Assembly (NCBI GenBank): GCA_019055375.1
Contig: JAHQIW010005360.1
Span: 419,377-483,376 of the forward strand
Direction of reading: 5' to 3'
Length of the DNA stretch: 64,000 bases
Source: Parelaphostrongylus tenuis
Taxonomy: Eukaryota > Nematoda > Chromadorea > Rhabditida > Metastrongylidae
Position numbers and translations under genes: made by a program. Below are positions 23,721 to 38,800 of the stretch, one piece after another. A model generated the notes under the pieces. That model searched no databases. It was not told where the DNA came from and saw only the letters and a program-made list of their open reading frames with translations. The stretch's first letter is position 1. Every line of letters begins with the position of its first letter.

Positions 23721-26700
23721 GTACAAAAGCGGAGGTGGACGAGTAGGCCTTTAACCTTGCATCATCTACCATGCTCTTTGAAACTCTCTACAAGTCAACA
23801 CCAACTTCTCAGTGTGTGTTTTTGTGAAAGGTATAGTCGTAGTTTGAGTCCATTACACATACATCAAGCTTCAAGTTTTTCTCGCGTCTCAGTATTCTTG
23901 AAGTAACATTATTGGACATATTTTGCTTCCTGATACCCATGAATCCTGATTCGCACGACCCGTGAAACCGTGAAGAATAAAAGTTTGTTCGTCGGAGTCA
24001 CTACTTCATTTAACAGCCCAAGTCTTCAAAACAAGTTTTCTGGCCGAATAGAAAAGGCTGAACAAAGGACTTTGTTCATGGGTACTTGAAATTATTTACA
24101 TACAAACCAAAAAATAAGCCAAGGTGACAATGTACCAATGGAAAATCCATCCTCTAACTACACCTCTATCTCAGGGCAGTTACAAATGCACTTTAGCCCT
24201 TGTTTTACACCCATAATCAGTGTCTGAGTATATGACAAATTAGATCCGTAAATTAGCATTTCACTGTGGCAAGACTTTTCTACTATTTTTTTAACGAAAT
24301 GTATCTTATCAATAAATTAGGCTACCGGATAGGCTGCTTTTGTTCGTGATCTCAGCTGAAAACCTTCATTAATAAAGTTGAAAAACTGTTAATAAGTGGA
24401 TTCAGTATGAAAACCATGAGGTACACTTCTATGATCACAAGTATTGAAAATAAACTTTTAAGAAAACGAGAAATAGAGCGTGCAAAATCAGCATTTTCAG
24501 GCTTGCCTTAAAGATGCTCGTGGCTCGTTTCTTTTCGCCTCATTTGATGCTCATTGTGAGCTGCGTGCTCTACATCATCCTCGGAGCGCTGATGTTCCAG
24601 AAACTTGAAGGAGAACATTTGAAGGTAAGTAAAGTATTGGCTATCATCTACTCTGGAAGTCCCATTGCTCTGGATGCTTGACTACCCAGAAATAAAAATT
24701 ACGTGGGATAGAGTGGCAAGGCGTTCAGGAAAATAGTTATCGAGCTTCATATGTACTTTCAAAGATTGTTTTGCCCCAACTTGTGCTTGACTAAAGCTTC
24801 AAAAAAGTTTTTTTCTGAAGACTGAAAAGGGATAATAAAAAAGCGTTTTGTGATAATCCCAGCTTCCTTCTCCGGCTCTTAATGTGTTTTTATTGTTCCA
24901 TACTTCGACTGAAAGGAGATGAAATGTCTAGAGTAGTTATTACCAGGTCATTCTCTGCTTCATAAAATTGGAAACTTCTATATCTTCCATTTCCGCAAAG
25001 ACGTTACAGCATTTAACGTGTTGTTGAGCAGTTTTGACTGCAAGGTATTCCCTACAAAGAGCTCTCCTTCCATATCGATGATGTATCGTCATATAAGCGC
25101 AGTTGAAGTAACATCCAACTATCCAAGTCAGAAGTTGAAGTTGTGAAGTTTCACAGGAGCCTGTTATATCCTGCGTAATTTGGTCTAGTGGATGCGAAAG
25201 TTCTTTTCTAAGGTTTAGTCCTAATCTAGCACGGCTACCTTCAAACTTCAGGAGAAACTAAGGCAGCTCAATAGGTATTTGAGATCTCACTGGAGAACGG
25301 AGAAATTGGGTTCTCCACTCTTATTAAGCCAACGTACGAATCATCTTTGTGAATAACGCTAAACTGGCTAGACATCAAAGAAATGGGGAGTGTTTGAGAT
25401 CAAGATGTATGTGAGCAAGCCAAAGTATATGTAAGAAACACGTGTCATTTATTTATTGGTAGCTTTCACATATCGCCATTTGAGCAGTTCCCAGTTACCT
25501 GATTGCATGATCACGAAACTATTTATGACTTTACTGCAAATAATAGGATTTTGCTTTATGATTCTGACTGCACATTAGTTCATTAAAACGATTGTCAATA
25601 CTCCGCTCTAACCTTCTGCGACCTATAACTAGATTACGTAGATTACCCACCTTGAGACTCTTGACATGAGGAGAATTTATGACGAATAAATGACTACAAG
25701 AACTTATTGTAAATGTGATTAGCCGTGTGAACTTCCGGATTCTTTTTTTTTTCTAAATTTTAGATGTCAGATCGATGTCATTGCCGTATATTTACCAATT
25801 TTTAGGAGACGAAGAAGGAACAAACGGCAAACATTCACAAAAGTGGTCAACTGTATATTGATCGTCTATGGGAGTTTACACAGCAGCAAAGCGGGAACTA
25901 TGATGTGTGATAAGTACTAGTTGAAAAGAGTATTAAAATTTTGAGTTCAGCAGATTACAGACGCTTGAAAACCTGGGCAAGGCGGCCAAGAACAGTTTAA
26001 AGGGCGAATTTCACGATTACATTGATACCGTATTCAGTGCGCACCGTGCGTCAAGACACGGCTACGACGAGGTGCACTCACTTTTCTACGTATTTTCCTT
26101 TGCAAATATCATAAATCACCTACCGATGCAAAGTGATGTGTAAAAGTTTTGCTTCAGTTGGGACTCGAACACTCATTTCACCCTATACGAGGCGCGTGCT
26201 CGAACCGTTGCACTACTGACTACCTATTGATCAGCTAATAGCCAATATTGTCAGAGTGACTAGGTCCATTGTCGACAGGGACTACCCATGCCATATCGTT
26301 GACGGCTGGTTGCTGACGGATATATGTGTTGTAACGTGGGAAGGGTGTAGCCAAAACAGGCGTCGGTAGTGGAATGGTTTTTGTACGCGCTTCGGATCGG
26401 GTGGAATGCGAGTTCGAGTCATAACTGACGCAAAAATCTTTCACATCACTCTACATCAGTGAGCATATTTATAACATCATACCGCCTCTAGAAGCGGTCA
26501 AATAAAGAGGAATTTTATTATAAAACACTATAGATATTTCCCTTCATGAATTATTTATTCCTCTACTTTTGGATCTATATAGTATTAATATGTTTAGTTG
26601 TCGTGTTGCATTTTATAATTTTACTTGCTGATATTTATCAATCTAGAATCCTTTTTTTCAAAATGATAGTGACTAGTTAAGTTTTTCGGGATGGTTTGCC

Positions 26701-29700
26701 CTCTTATCACGCCAAAATGTGTGGTTGTAGTAATATAATGCTACACAACAGAGTACTCTTATACTATACTCTTCAGAGGTATACACTTAAGCAAAGTCAC
26801 CAACTTCAGGAGTTAGATATTCTACCTTATAGTTCGACTAAGAGCAGACCAATACTGCAGATTGGCAGCGTCCTAAAAGAAACATAGTTTGAAGGAGGAA
26901 GAATTTTATCCAGTCTTTAACAAATGTGTATTGATTGAATTTGAAGATAATCCATTAACTGAGGAACTATTGTGATAACTCACTGAACCACGTTATGACT
27001 AATCTAGTCAGATTTCCATCAAATCAATACTTTTGCAGCGAAATTTGGCAAAAATTCCAAGTTTGTTAATTTGAAGATAGGGTCCAGGACATCAGTGGCA
27101 CAAGTCTGTTGTAAGATCACAGTATTTCTCAGTAAAAGGTGAAATAAGTTGTTGCACAACTAGGCTATGATTGTGTAGTCATCAGAAGTCGTTATAATTT
27201 TTGTATGCAAGGCATTCTATGATTTTTTTTAATATAAAATGAACTTCTTTCTGATTAGGAGGGAGCAAATAAAAAACCGATCTCATTCGCTGAAGAAGAA
27301 TTTATTATAGGAGCGTTAGTAACCATTCTAAAGCTGAGACTTTAGGCCACAGCCCCACGTCGCCGGTCTTTGAATACATTTCTTCAAAACGCTGCAGCAT
27401 CCACATCAAAAATTATGTTTTATACTCGCCTTTCGCCTTCATTTCTGTCACGTGTATTATTCGCTGAAAGCTGAAAAACATATCAATGTGTAGAAAAATT
27501 TTCATAGTACCTTAATCACTCGTTTTATCGGGAGTTTTTGTCTAAGCGGAAGAAAAATTCCCAACTGAATAACAATATATCGATCGTCCCACCTCACCTC
27601 TCTCGTGCCACTCTCGCTGGCCACAGCCTTTGCTATGTCGAAGAGCCGGCAAACAACACTGCCAAAAATGTGGAACTGCACCTTATCTAACCCGCCAAAC
27701 CGTATTTCCAGAAAATAAGCACATCGCTAGAATCAAAAAACATTACACTATCAGATGATTACTAATAGTCCAAAGAGAGAGCTCTGTCCGGCGAGGTTTC
27801 AAGCACAAATTAAAAGACCAAAGGAGGTCCAAAGATCAAAAAGACTTTTCAAAAAGCAAAAACATTTTTGAGTTCTTTGAAGTCTGTGCTATAGTTTGAG
27901 TACTAGCACTCTAACGAACTTGCCCAGCGAAATATTAGCAGGATAAAAGAAAGATACGTGGTTTTATGAAACATGATTTTATCTTGAGTGTCACGTCGGT
28001 ATAAAGGGGTGTTTTGAGAAAACGACGGCGTTAGGCTGTAGCCTCAAGTCTCAGCATTCGAATGAAAAGCGCTAGTGCTCCTATGAGAAGCTCCTCTTCA
28101 ACGAATGAGATCGGTTTCTCATTTGTTTTCTCCTAATCACAATGAACCGAAATAAATGTGAACAGGCGAGGAGGATTTGCACAGGAGCGTTCTTTTTAGT
28201 CGCTTATCTCTACCGTAATGTTACCGTTTTTAGCACACACCAACATGGGATTTCGCAAATTCAGTGTTCTTTACTGCCACCATGCTCACCTCTATTGGTT
28301 ACGGCTACGTCGCACCATACACTTTCGAAGGACGTCTTTTTGGCGTTATCTATTGTCTAATAGGTGAATTTCATTCTCTTCCACAACAAAAGGCCAAACT
28401 GTGAAACTAGCTATCACATAGATAATAAGACTTTATACCATAGCTTTATCCTTTCTGGAAAATATTTTCAACCACTTATTTTTCATGATCTGCCGTTACA
28501 TCTGCTCTGCGGCTTCCAGCACATCCTGCATTTGATTGATTTCCTTGCAATGTTGGTTTAGTCCGATTACGGTCATTTTTGAAGTTGCAAGTGGGCGTTG
28601 TGGGAAGGGATCGAAGCGGCACCTCGTTTTCTGATGGAGTGCCTCAATAACCAGTGCGATACCTTTACCTTGTCGCTAATGATGAGTACTTAAATTTAGA
28701 AAATTCAAAGCTATAGCATGATTTTATTTTCGCCAAGTGAGAACTTCTTTTGCGAGAAAATCAGTTACCATGTTGTTGAAGATTAACTTGAAACATGCCT
28801 TTGTAAAAGGAGAGCGTGGACCAAGTCGAAAATCGACGTAGAGTATAGGATGAATTGCCAAAAAGATAAGATCCCATCAGATGACTCAGCATGCTCTGTT
28901 TCCCAAACAGCATGAAAGCATACTTTATCTTCTTGGCAAAGGGTAGCCACCCTTTTTTCAGTCGAAACTCGATACAGATAATGGCAAGCCGACGTTGATT
29001 GATGACTGATGAGCTATATCTTTCTGCAACAAGCCAGTCCCGAAGTAAGCTGAAGTTAGCAGCGGTGCTGCAACATGGAGTAATGGTGAAGAAGTCGCAA
29101 GCGTACCAACAGAGCATTTGTTTTGTTTTAGTAGAGTTTACGGCTTGGCGTTGTGAGACAGACTCATCGATAAATGTAGGAGATAAAGTGGATTTTCGTC
29201 CCTACCTACAGCATGGCCAAAACATAACACCTTCAATTTACTACATGTTTTGATCTAACGCATTGCTTCCTCATAGGACTTCGACGACTACACTGGTTTC
29301 ATACACAGCTCAGCTTGTACGAGTTACGACCTCTGACTTCAGAAACTGGCATGTCATTTCTGATAGTGATAACGAATACATGTATAATCTATGAGGAATC
29401 TTTGTTTTGCTGTGTCTTGATACGTGCTACCACTGCACCACAAGGCCAATGCTCTGCTACCACTGTTCGTCCCAAACCCGATAAAGATTTACTGCTGACA
29501 GGTTAGATTTTATATCGGAGAAATAGTAGTGCCCTGAGAGCTGGTTCAGGTGGTGTAGTGGTAGCACGCGCCGCCGACATGAGTGGAAGACGGGTTCGAC
29601 TCTTGTCTGAGGTCGAATGTTTTACATATTACTTAAAACTCTCAGATGTGTGGTGAATATATAGTTTAAAAAAAATTTTTAAATCAATAAATGAAGTCAA

Positions 29701-32700
29701 CGATAAAATTGTGACCAGAGATTGAATGTTAGGACGAAAAAAAGTTCCCTAACATCCGCGAAAAATTCAAATCTCATGTCGATATCACACAGTATCGGTT
29801 AATGTAAATTTGTAGGAATATAATAAAAATATTTCCATAAGAAACTCCCACGGTAACGATACACGTTTGAGGAAATGCACCCGACAGTGATTCGTCGAAA
29901 GTGCAATGTTGCGGCAAGACAATGCTAAACTCACACCGCAAAGAAGACTAAATAAATGTTTGATGAACTGGAGGAAGTCGAGGTTTTGCCGCACCCAACC
30001 TATACCCGAGATGCTGCCCCGACCAATTATGGTCCAGGAACATTTCCTGCGTGGACGTCGATTCGAGACATTTGATCATGTTGAAGAGGCATGTCAGGAG
30101 TTTTTTTAGTCAAAGCCCGAAGAATGACTATATCTGAGCAGATTTGGCAGCTTGCAGATCGATGGCAGAAGATCGTGAGTAATGGTGGCCTTCATTTTGA
30201 AGAATAAATATAGCTGTTTTTGACTTAAATCATGTATAAAGTTTGAATTTTAGCTGGTGGTAAGAAACTTTCACCTCAACTTGATATTTGTACTCTAACA
30301 TATCAAAAGAGATAGGTATCTGAGGATTTCAGAATCATCAAGATCGACTAGTATTTGAGGGCTTTCAATCCATGTGCAAATTCTAGGACCTTCGCGGATG
30401 ACCAGTGCAAGCAACGAAGTAGTTGAAGCATGTGAAGTTAGCTGACCATATGTGAAATGAATTCATAGAAGTAAAGATTGCAATTATAAATTTCTTGAAA
30501 GGCAACATTAGCAATGAGTTATTGGGAAAACAAACAAAAGTTTCAGATCTCACGTAGGAATGACTGCTAATAAAGTATTTCTTCCAGGAATTCCACTTAC
30601 CTTGGTGACTGTGGCTAATGTTGCGAAGTTTATGTCGGAGACAATTTTTCTGGTTCACTATGAGTTATGGAAATACTGGACACGATGGAAAACACGAAGG
30701 AAAGGCGAGGAATGTACGAATGAGCCACTTTTTGCAGAGGACGAAGACGAACAGGTGCAACTTGGTGTTCTCTATGTTGAAAACTTCACCTTTTCATGAC
30801 CGTAAATTCTAGCGTAATTATTAATACTTATTTATTAATACGGAACGAGGTGGTTGAGATACAGACTCTGAAGTTGAAAGTAATTCCAAGTACAGTTAAT
30901 TGGATGGGCGAGAATTCCCTCAAAATTCACCTTTTGAGCTCCAAGTAATCAGCATTGTGCTGCATTGGAGACCAAGCGAAATTATTACATACAATTTTAT
31001 TGCGATTGATCTGTTGACTCCACTTTGTTCCTCGAAGCCTCAATATATCTTGTCGAGTGTCAATAGCAGTTTTTTCATGACGGTGTGAGTTTTCTTAGCG
31101 CTGTCGGTTTGTCCGTTCTAGAATAACTTTATGTGGCTCCGATTTTTTCCAGTAGCTGCAAAAAATCTTCGTTTCGTGCAAAGAGTGCATTGTATTGCTG
31201 ATGTGGAAGCGTTTTAAATAAAGTCTAACCCTTTCGGTACGACGGGCTTACGACACTAACCCGCTTTGCCACCGCGCACAATAGCGAACAGTCCCTAGTG
31301 AGAGTGGTTAGTGATTGTTGATCTTGGGAAGAAAGTTGCTGGTTCAGTCACCTTCAACAAAGCTTTACAACAGATTTCCTGGAGTCGATTAGTTAAAGGT
31401 TTCTTCATAGGCGCAATCATTACATAAAAACACTCATTTGTCTTACGAATCTCTACACTTTGGTACGATACGTAAATCCATGGAGTAATAACAGAATTGA
31501 TTCATAGGTACCGCAAAACTGAGTGAATCCACTTCTATATAAATTCTTCTTAAAAGCTCTACACCGGAGAAATTGTTTTTGAATCCGACTTTTACAACAT
31601 CGTCTAGAGAAATGCAAAAAAAGTTATATATGCTTTGTTACCCTATGGATCTATGTACCGTGTCAAAAGTGGTGAATTGTTCGACAATTTTGCTGTAATA
31701 ATTGCGTTATGGAAATATCTTCAATACTAGAGAGCCAGTTTATCAATCTTTTCACCGCCAGCCAGTATCACTAACCACTCGACGCAACAGACTGTTGAGG
31801 GCTATAGCTGTGAACCTGTTATCGACGACTTCACTATCCGCTGTAATACGGCAGTATTCAGCTTAGGTGATATGTCTCCTCGTTAAACCCTCAAGCTTGT
31901 AGAATACATTAAAAGTATATCGGGGCTGGGAGGGGGGTGCTTGGGAAGATTCTTTTGGTTACTGTTCTTTGGTAAAATAACTGTGGGCAAAGTTCCCCAC
32001 TGTTCTGTGATTTTTTTCAAGAAGTCATGTCGTGTAGCTTACGAGAAATACATGTATAATGCGGCCTTCAGCTCTAAAGTAGTCGGCGGAGATATTATCG
32101 GGTATTGGGGCTATGACTTTCCTCATGCTTTCTATCGCAACACGAACGTCATAGGATAGAATCCTGAGCGGTTTTCGATAGTGAAGATTGTCTAGTCCGC
32201 AATGAGAATCATGGAACAAGAAGAATTGTAATAAAACTTTTCCGCTGTGAATTACGACGCTGACAGGGTGTTGTGATGATACCACCTTCGTTCATCACGT
32301 CGGGCATTTGGATATTGTAGTTGCAAAGATTTTGGCGGAATTTATTCAAACTATATTGCTTTTGAGCAGCTTCCAATAACTTTTTTTGACTATGGAGATG
32401 GATATCTTCTTGAAAATATACATTAAAAGCGCAAACGTTAAAACTGAAATGATATGATATACAAGTCAGTAGACGAGGTACACATGATTTGCCCAAATTT
32501 ATTGGCCAACCTACTTATACATATAATACATATGAAATCAGCACGAATTCTTCTTATTCAACCGCTTTTAGCGATGGTATAATACACAGATAAATATTCC
32601 AATGTTTAGTGATATGCAAGATTTTGGATGTCAAACCGGAAATCAAACCTGCATCTCAATTTCTTTCTCGTCTAAAAAATGTTTCATTTATCACTCAACA

Positions 32701-32780
32701 TTAACGAATATATCTGTGGAATTATATCATAGCTAAAAGCGATAGAATAAAAACAAATTATGCATGTTCTATATGCATGA

Positions 32781-32820
<40 letters not shown>

Positions 32821-35800
32821 TATATATACGTATATTTTTGCATATACATATCCAAAATGTGCCAACATAATTGGATTCAATGCCACTATGTACTTATCCA
32901 GCCGAGCCTTTGACTATTTGTCGCTAACAGATCAATACCTTGTATCGCAAAAAAGTGATGGCAGATAAGGAGCCTCGGTAGTGCGGTCAGTCAGCACACG
33001 ACTAAGAAAGTGTGAGATGCCGATTCGATTCTCGTCCAAGGTTCAAAGCATTGTGTTTTACTCGCCATTATAATACATATTCATGTATATTTATATAGTT
33101 ATATATATATATATATATATTTATGTAAGTATATGTTTATGTAAATATTTCAATACATGCATAGTTTAAGTTTATAGGTGTTCAACATTGCAATCGACAA
33201 TTTTGAGACCTCGCTCAAAAACAATACAATCTGAGAAAAAACATTTTGAGCCTTTCACGAAGTCCGTTATGGGCACTTACACTGTGCAAGGCACGTGTTT
33301 CAGCCATGCAGCCTCGTCAGTTGCACGGTCTTTTCGTTCAGTCACTTCCTCGCGAATGTATCCCTGCATAGAGGATTCAACATTAAAGTCTTTACACCCG
33401 ACTTACGGTGATGCAGTCACCATGGTGTTCCTTCAGTTCTTTTAATTTCAGTTCAATTTAACCAGCACCATTTGCATGGACGAAACATTGAAACATTAGA
33501 CGGCAAATAAACAATTTTCTTAGGAACATTCATTCTTCTTTTTTCTACTATTTCCATCTTCAGGAAATACTCGATCGAGTGAAACTCGTACGTTTTCCGC
33601 CGATAGTCGTGTTCTTTTTCGTATTTCTCTACGGACTTCTAGCTTCCTATGTAATTCAGAGGAAAGAGCAATGGAGTTACGTGGAGAGCATGTACTTCAC
33701 CTTCATTAGTATTCTCACTGTAGGTTAGTGTTTCGTATATTAGAAAAAAGCTACTACACCAGTTTTCTCTATAGGAATTGTAAAAAGCTTGCAAACATTC
33801 AGAGATACGATGCATGTTTAGGTTTTGGTGATTTTCGACCGTCTCCCAGCAACCTCTGGACTACGTTAGTCGTTGTAATCGGTAAAGGAGTAGATATTTG
33901 ACTACATTTGTGCAGGCGATTTGAGCCTTAATTTTAACAAACAGAACTCAACACAGCACTACCTATTCTTTATTTTTCGTGTATTCTAATCAAAAACTGA
34001 ATATTGTATATGCATATCTTTTGTGAATAATTCGAGCTCCTCTTCTATTTCTCGTTCTGTGAAAACTGTCGTCGAAATCAGTGGATCCTCACACAAGATG
34101 ACGCCCATGCGGCGCATGTTATGATCTATGACTTCGTTTCTGTCTGCATACGGAGGTAAACGTCGTGTACCACGAGTCTGTCTAATCGACCTGTAGGCGG
34201 TTCTCTCAGCAAATCTTCAGATCGTCTTAGAGTCCAGTCTGCTGCTCTTTTCGTATAATGCTAATCATTTTTTTCTTATTACGATGTTTCCGCTACGATC
34301 CATCTGCGTTTCGCTTCTGATATGTACTCTCCTCTAATTTAAAAAAGACTTCTCCTTGGCGCTCGGAACGTGTAGTCTGAATCAATGTTGCGTGCTTATA
34401 TTCTGCTACTGAACATCATCCGAAGCTTTTGTCGGAAATACAAACCCCATCATTTGATTACAGTTTAGTGATAGCTAAGAACTTCCAAAACCCGAAGGCA
34501 GGCCATATTCTTCAACCCTCAGGCCTTTTTTATGTTGTTCTACACCTTTCATAAAATATCTAGCAAGTTGATTTGATTCGACGCCATGCTTTTTCCAACC
34601 TTCCTAAGCTCGTCTTCTTAGATAGATACATATCAATGAGATTGTGCTGGATATAATCATTCGTATTAGTGAAAGAAAATACACTGGCTTTGATACTGTC
34701 GAACTTTTTTTGCAACCAACAGTTTTCAGAGGATAGTGAAAATAGCTACAATATGAACGAACAGAAAACTAGAGTGAAATAAAGAAAAAACAAAAACAAA
34801 CATGACAAACTTTTGCGTCTTTTTAATCGCTGTTGAAGTTGTGCTTACCAAAATTGATATGCGTAATTGAATATTCATACAAGCTATACCGATGGCTTTT
34901 TTGAAAAGCTTTCACCAATAAATATCAAAAATTGTTATGTAGATCTTTTTGGCCTAGTGTACCAAATGAAATGACCGTGTAAGAGGTCCTCCAATGGTTG
35001 GGGGCCCTTCCTCTTGGGAGAATTAGATGCTTCAGTTCCAAGATTTGCAAGCAATTTGATCCTTTTGAATCAGATCGCGGTATTATTATATAGTACGGAA
35101 GCTGCATTCATTTCCTTGTCGTTGTTCGCAACTTGACCTCCAAAAAAAGAGTGGAACTGAAATTTTGTAGAATGGGAGTTCAGGAAAGGCGAATAGAGGG
35201 CCTTCCCACAAGCTCTTCAACATTACCTGAGGTGCTAATGATCCCATTTTCATTCAGAGGAGTCATAACAAGGCCTTACTTTCTAGAAGTTCCCAATTTG
35301 ATTGATTCAAATTGCTATACAAAACTTGCCATGACTTTTCACCTGACGCAAAGTTCTCCTCCAAAAATGTCGTTGAACTCAAAATTGTCACCAACTGTTT
35401 GAGGTGTGTAGAAGAATGATTGCTCATCATTCTGTTCTCTTCTCGAGAACTCGAGAACTCCCTCAAACAGAGACTTTTCCACATTTCTAACTTGATAGGT
35501 CTCCTTATAAGTTTTAGCGAGCAGTATGCGTCAGATTTATTAACCAGTACTATGCTTAATATTATGCTGATTGTCGCATGACCACATACAAATTCGTCCC
35601 CCAACTCCTCGAAAGGCAAAGTCGGATCCTCTCCAATTGCTGCGATGACGGCCTCACGATGTATCTCACGTGGACGTACGGAGCGCAGCCGGTCCTACAA
35701 GTTGTTGTTACCGGCGCGAAACTCAGCAAAGAACTGAAACGCTGTTCGCCTGGACACAAATCCTTAAGCCCTTACGCGGTCGATGTTCTCGAAGGCGGTC

Positions 35801-38800
35801 TGTGCATCGCTCTCAATTCGTACTCGTGAAGCGGCGAATTGCAATAAAGGTTTCGCCGAGCGGCCATGACGCGGCAAGTATGGACAGATGTGGTACCAAA
35901 AGAAAGAAAATTTTGCGCAAACGATATATATTTGTTTTCTGAGAGATGGCAGAAACGTGTTCAGACTGATGGCGCTTACTTTGACTAGTGTTGTTGAGCA
36001 ATTTCAATTGAAGCACTTCTAATTGATAAATTTGATGTTTATCGCTTTAGCGCCAAAACTTATGAGAAGCCCCAATATATAAGAAAACGATTCACTTCAT
36101 AGAGTACCACTAATTTTTGCTCAATGCAAATTGAAGTTACAGAGGCAACAAGCAAAAATGTTTTTGTCTTTATGAGATTTTCCACAGGATTCGCACCGTT
36201 TGGCTATCACCGTATACGCATTCATGACCGCTTTTCTTTATCCAAAAACCGACTTCGATAATAGATCATCTTCTGCAGGACTTCTTCATCTCCTTTTCCG
36301 TTCTTATTATTCCAACCTACTATTCACTGTCAGTGACTGTTCCAGTCATGATAGCTATTTCATATATCGACTATTTTGATGTAGACCACTAAATTCTACA
36401 ATAGATCCCAGATTTTGTAAGGATTACTTCAAATGTGCACGATCAATGGCTGCCAGAAGCTTAGAGAACATTAATGTCTTCAAGAACCATACTGAACTTG
36501 TAAGCTTGCGTGTAACAGAATTCGACATTTTGATCTGTTACATAAGCATTTATCACAGTTCAAAATTTTCATCATTTTTCTTCTGACGGCATTTGACGGA
36601 GCGCCCAGGATGGCGGTGGCACTGATGAACGGCCTTGTTTGCCGTGATTCATGTTTTCGCAAATTTTTTCAAGTCTAATTATACTAAAAAAAAACTCGCT
36701 ATAAAATGGCGTAGGCTGAATGAGGAATTTTCAAAGAAGGATCATCACTTCAGCCAAACTAACTGGTCGCCAGTTCTTTGGGTTGTCAATATTCCATTCT
36801 TTAATTCTAATGAGGAGCTGAAAATGCTTCGTGTAAGAGTAATTAGAGTTAATTCCAATTCTCTTCTATTCGAAACTTTACAGCTTCACTATTTCAGGCG
36901 GTGTGATTTTGACTACGATGTGTATGGATGTTTTTGGTCGAATGTATCTGAAAGAAATCCATTATCTTGGTCGAAAGCTGAAGAGTAGCAATCCCTTCTA
37001 CCTCCTCCGAGAGGCAAAAGCTAGGTTCGTGTGATTTTAATGATCAGTGATGTTCAGAAAGCACTCATGTCTACACATCCTAAATTTTTAGAAAATTCCA
37101 AAGTTTTGAACCATCATCCAAGCAGGTGGTAATATATTTCAGAAAAGTCAAAGACCTTGATTTGCTGTCTCATCTTTATTATGTGCTTCTCCACTTTTTA
37201 GCCAGTAGAGAGAGCAAAAACTAAATAAACTGAGCTAAATGAACTAAGTAATAAAAGCATACAACAGATTAAAATCTTCGATTACCGCACAACACTTATC
37301 GACTGCCAATGTAGCCTTGCTCACTGCTGAGTTTCAGGGTTAATATCAAAATTTTATAAATTGCAGACAGAGTTGAACAGTTCATGACTGCATCAGATTT
37401 GCGACATTCTTTTTACTTATGCGAATCACATGCGTTTGCTTAAGGCGACGTCGAGCGGCAATGGCGTCGTTGCTGGCGCAGCTAGCTAGAGGAATGATAT
37501 TCGCTCACAAGGACTACAACGAGCTCTCTCGAAAGAGGTCTAAGAGAAGAAGTGCCAAGAGACATGGCAGTCACCTGCGTGGGTTCACATGTTCGTTAAC
37601 ATTGTTCGACAACTCATGAGCCATCGAATCGGGAAAAAATGTAACTGTAACTCAAGTTCTTCTGTTGTGAAGAGAAGGGAGGGGATTGGGGTGCAACAAG
37701 GTGCATGGTAAAAGACGGTGGTTCACTTGCAAAGTGATCAAAGTGACTGATAGGATTACAACAAAGCGCATGTCATTATTTCGTAATAGGAGTGAGAAGA
37801 TCTCTTCTCAAATAGCCAGGATCTTGTGCCTTAGCTGGGTGAACGTGGCTTGTCTTGGCCATGTCCACTCAGAACATCCATTATTTATATAACTTGACTG
37901 CAGCAGACCTACATGGAAAGCTATTCTGCTTTAGTTGACGGCCGTCTTTTGTTTTTTCACATCCTGTCTTAAGTTTCCTTGCCGTTGCTTGAAGATGAGA
38001 CCGTTTCCATGGTGAAAATTAACGAACAGTGGCTGTAGTAGCAGTCATGGTAATAGTAATTCGGTAGCTGACGTTTCGGTGACTCCGCCTTCTGAGAGCC
38101 TGGACTAGGTTGCATTTGAATAATTGAATCAAATGTTGATCAAATATTCGAATACAATCGACGTCCTGGCTCAGAAGAAGGCGGACTCATCGAAACGTCA
38201 GCCACCGAACCACTATTACTACGGCTGCCACTACCTTGCGTCAGCTAAACAGGATGTCTTTGAGATTTACCTGTATTAATTATTGATGCCGACGTTCATA
38301 GAGAGTCTGTCTTTGAATTAGAAATAATAAATTGAGTTAGAACGCAGTTAACAGATGCTGCGCATCTAATTATTGATCTGCAATATTTCTAAAGGTAGGT
38401 ATTCATGATTTTTGATCGTAATCAATACAATCGAAGTTTTGCAGTACCTAATGAGAAGTTTATGTTTGCTCGACTTCCACCAGATCCTCCGTCAGACTGC
38501 CAGGTTGGTTTGACCCCTTAATGCATGTGTTTATAACGTCATCACCAAAATCATATCTGAAATCGTTGTCGGCTGATTTCACTGTCTATAAGATTTTGGA
38601 GATTGTGAAAATTGTAAAGATAACCTAAAATTTATGAATATATGAGTCGGATTTAAATCTCAACTTTTAGGTTATAAGCACTTCGGCTTATTCGGTGCGC
38701 ATCGCCTGGACACCAGCGTTCTCGACGGAATCCGATCTCACATACAACATTCGCTATCGCCTCAAGTATTATATTTCAGATTTGCGAGTTTCTCTCTGTT

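Noticed and set aside
29277..29510. Open frame after an AG in the channel intron (GLRRLHWFHTQLSLYELR) in phase with exon 5
   Set aside because: The true continuation GIPLTLVTVANVAKF at 30588 matches the K2P family in the same phase; this frame has no family likeness.
29545..29620. Possible functional tRNA gene
   Set aside because: A and B boxes are present, but no acceptor stem pairs, and the sequence recurs with a common 3' tail; it is a SINE head.
35578..35829. Plus-strand frame with LTWTYGAQPVLQVV
   Set aside because: Antisense of a mariner N-terminal relic on the minus strand.
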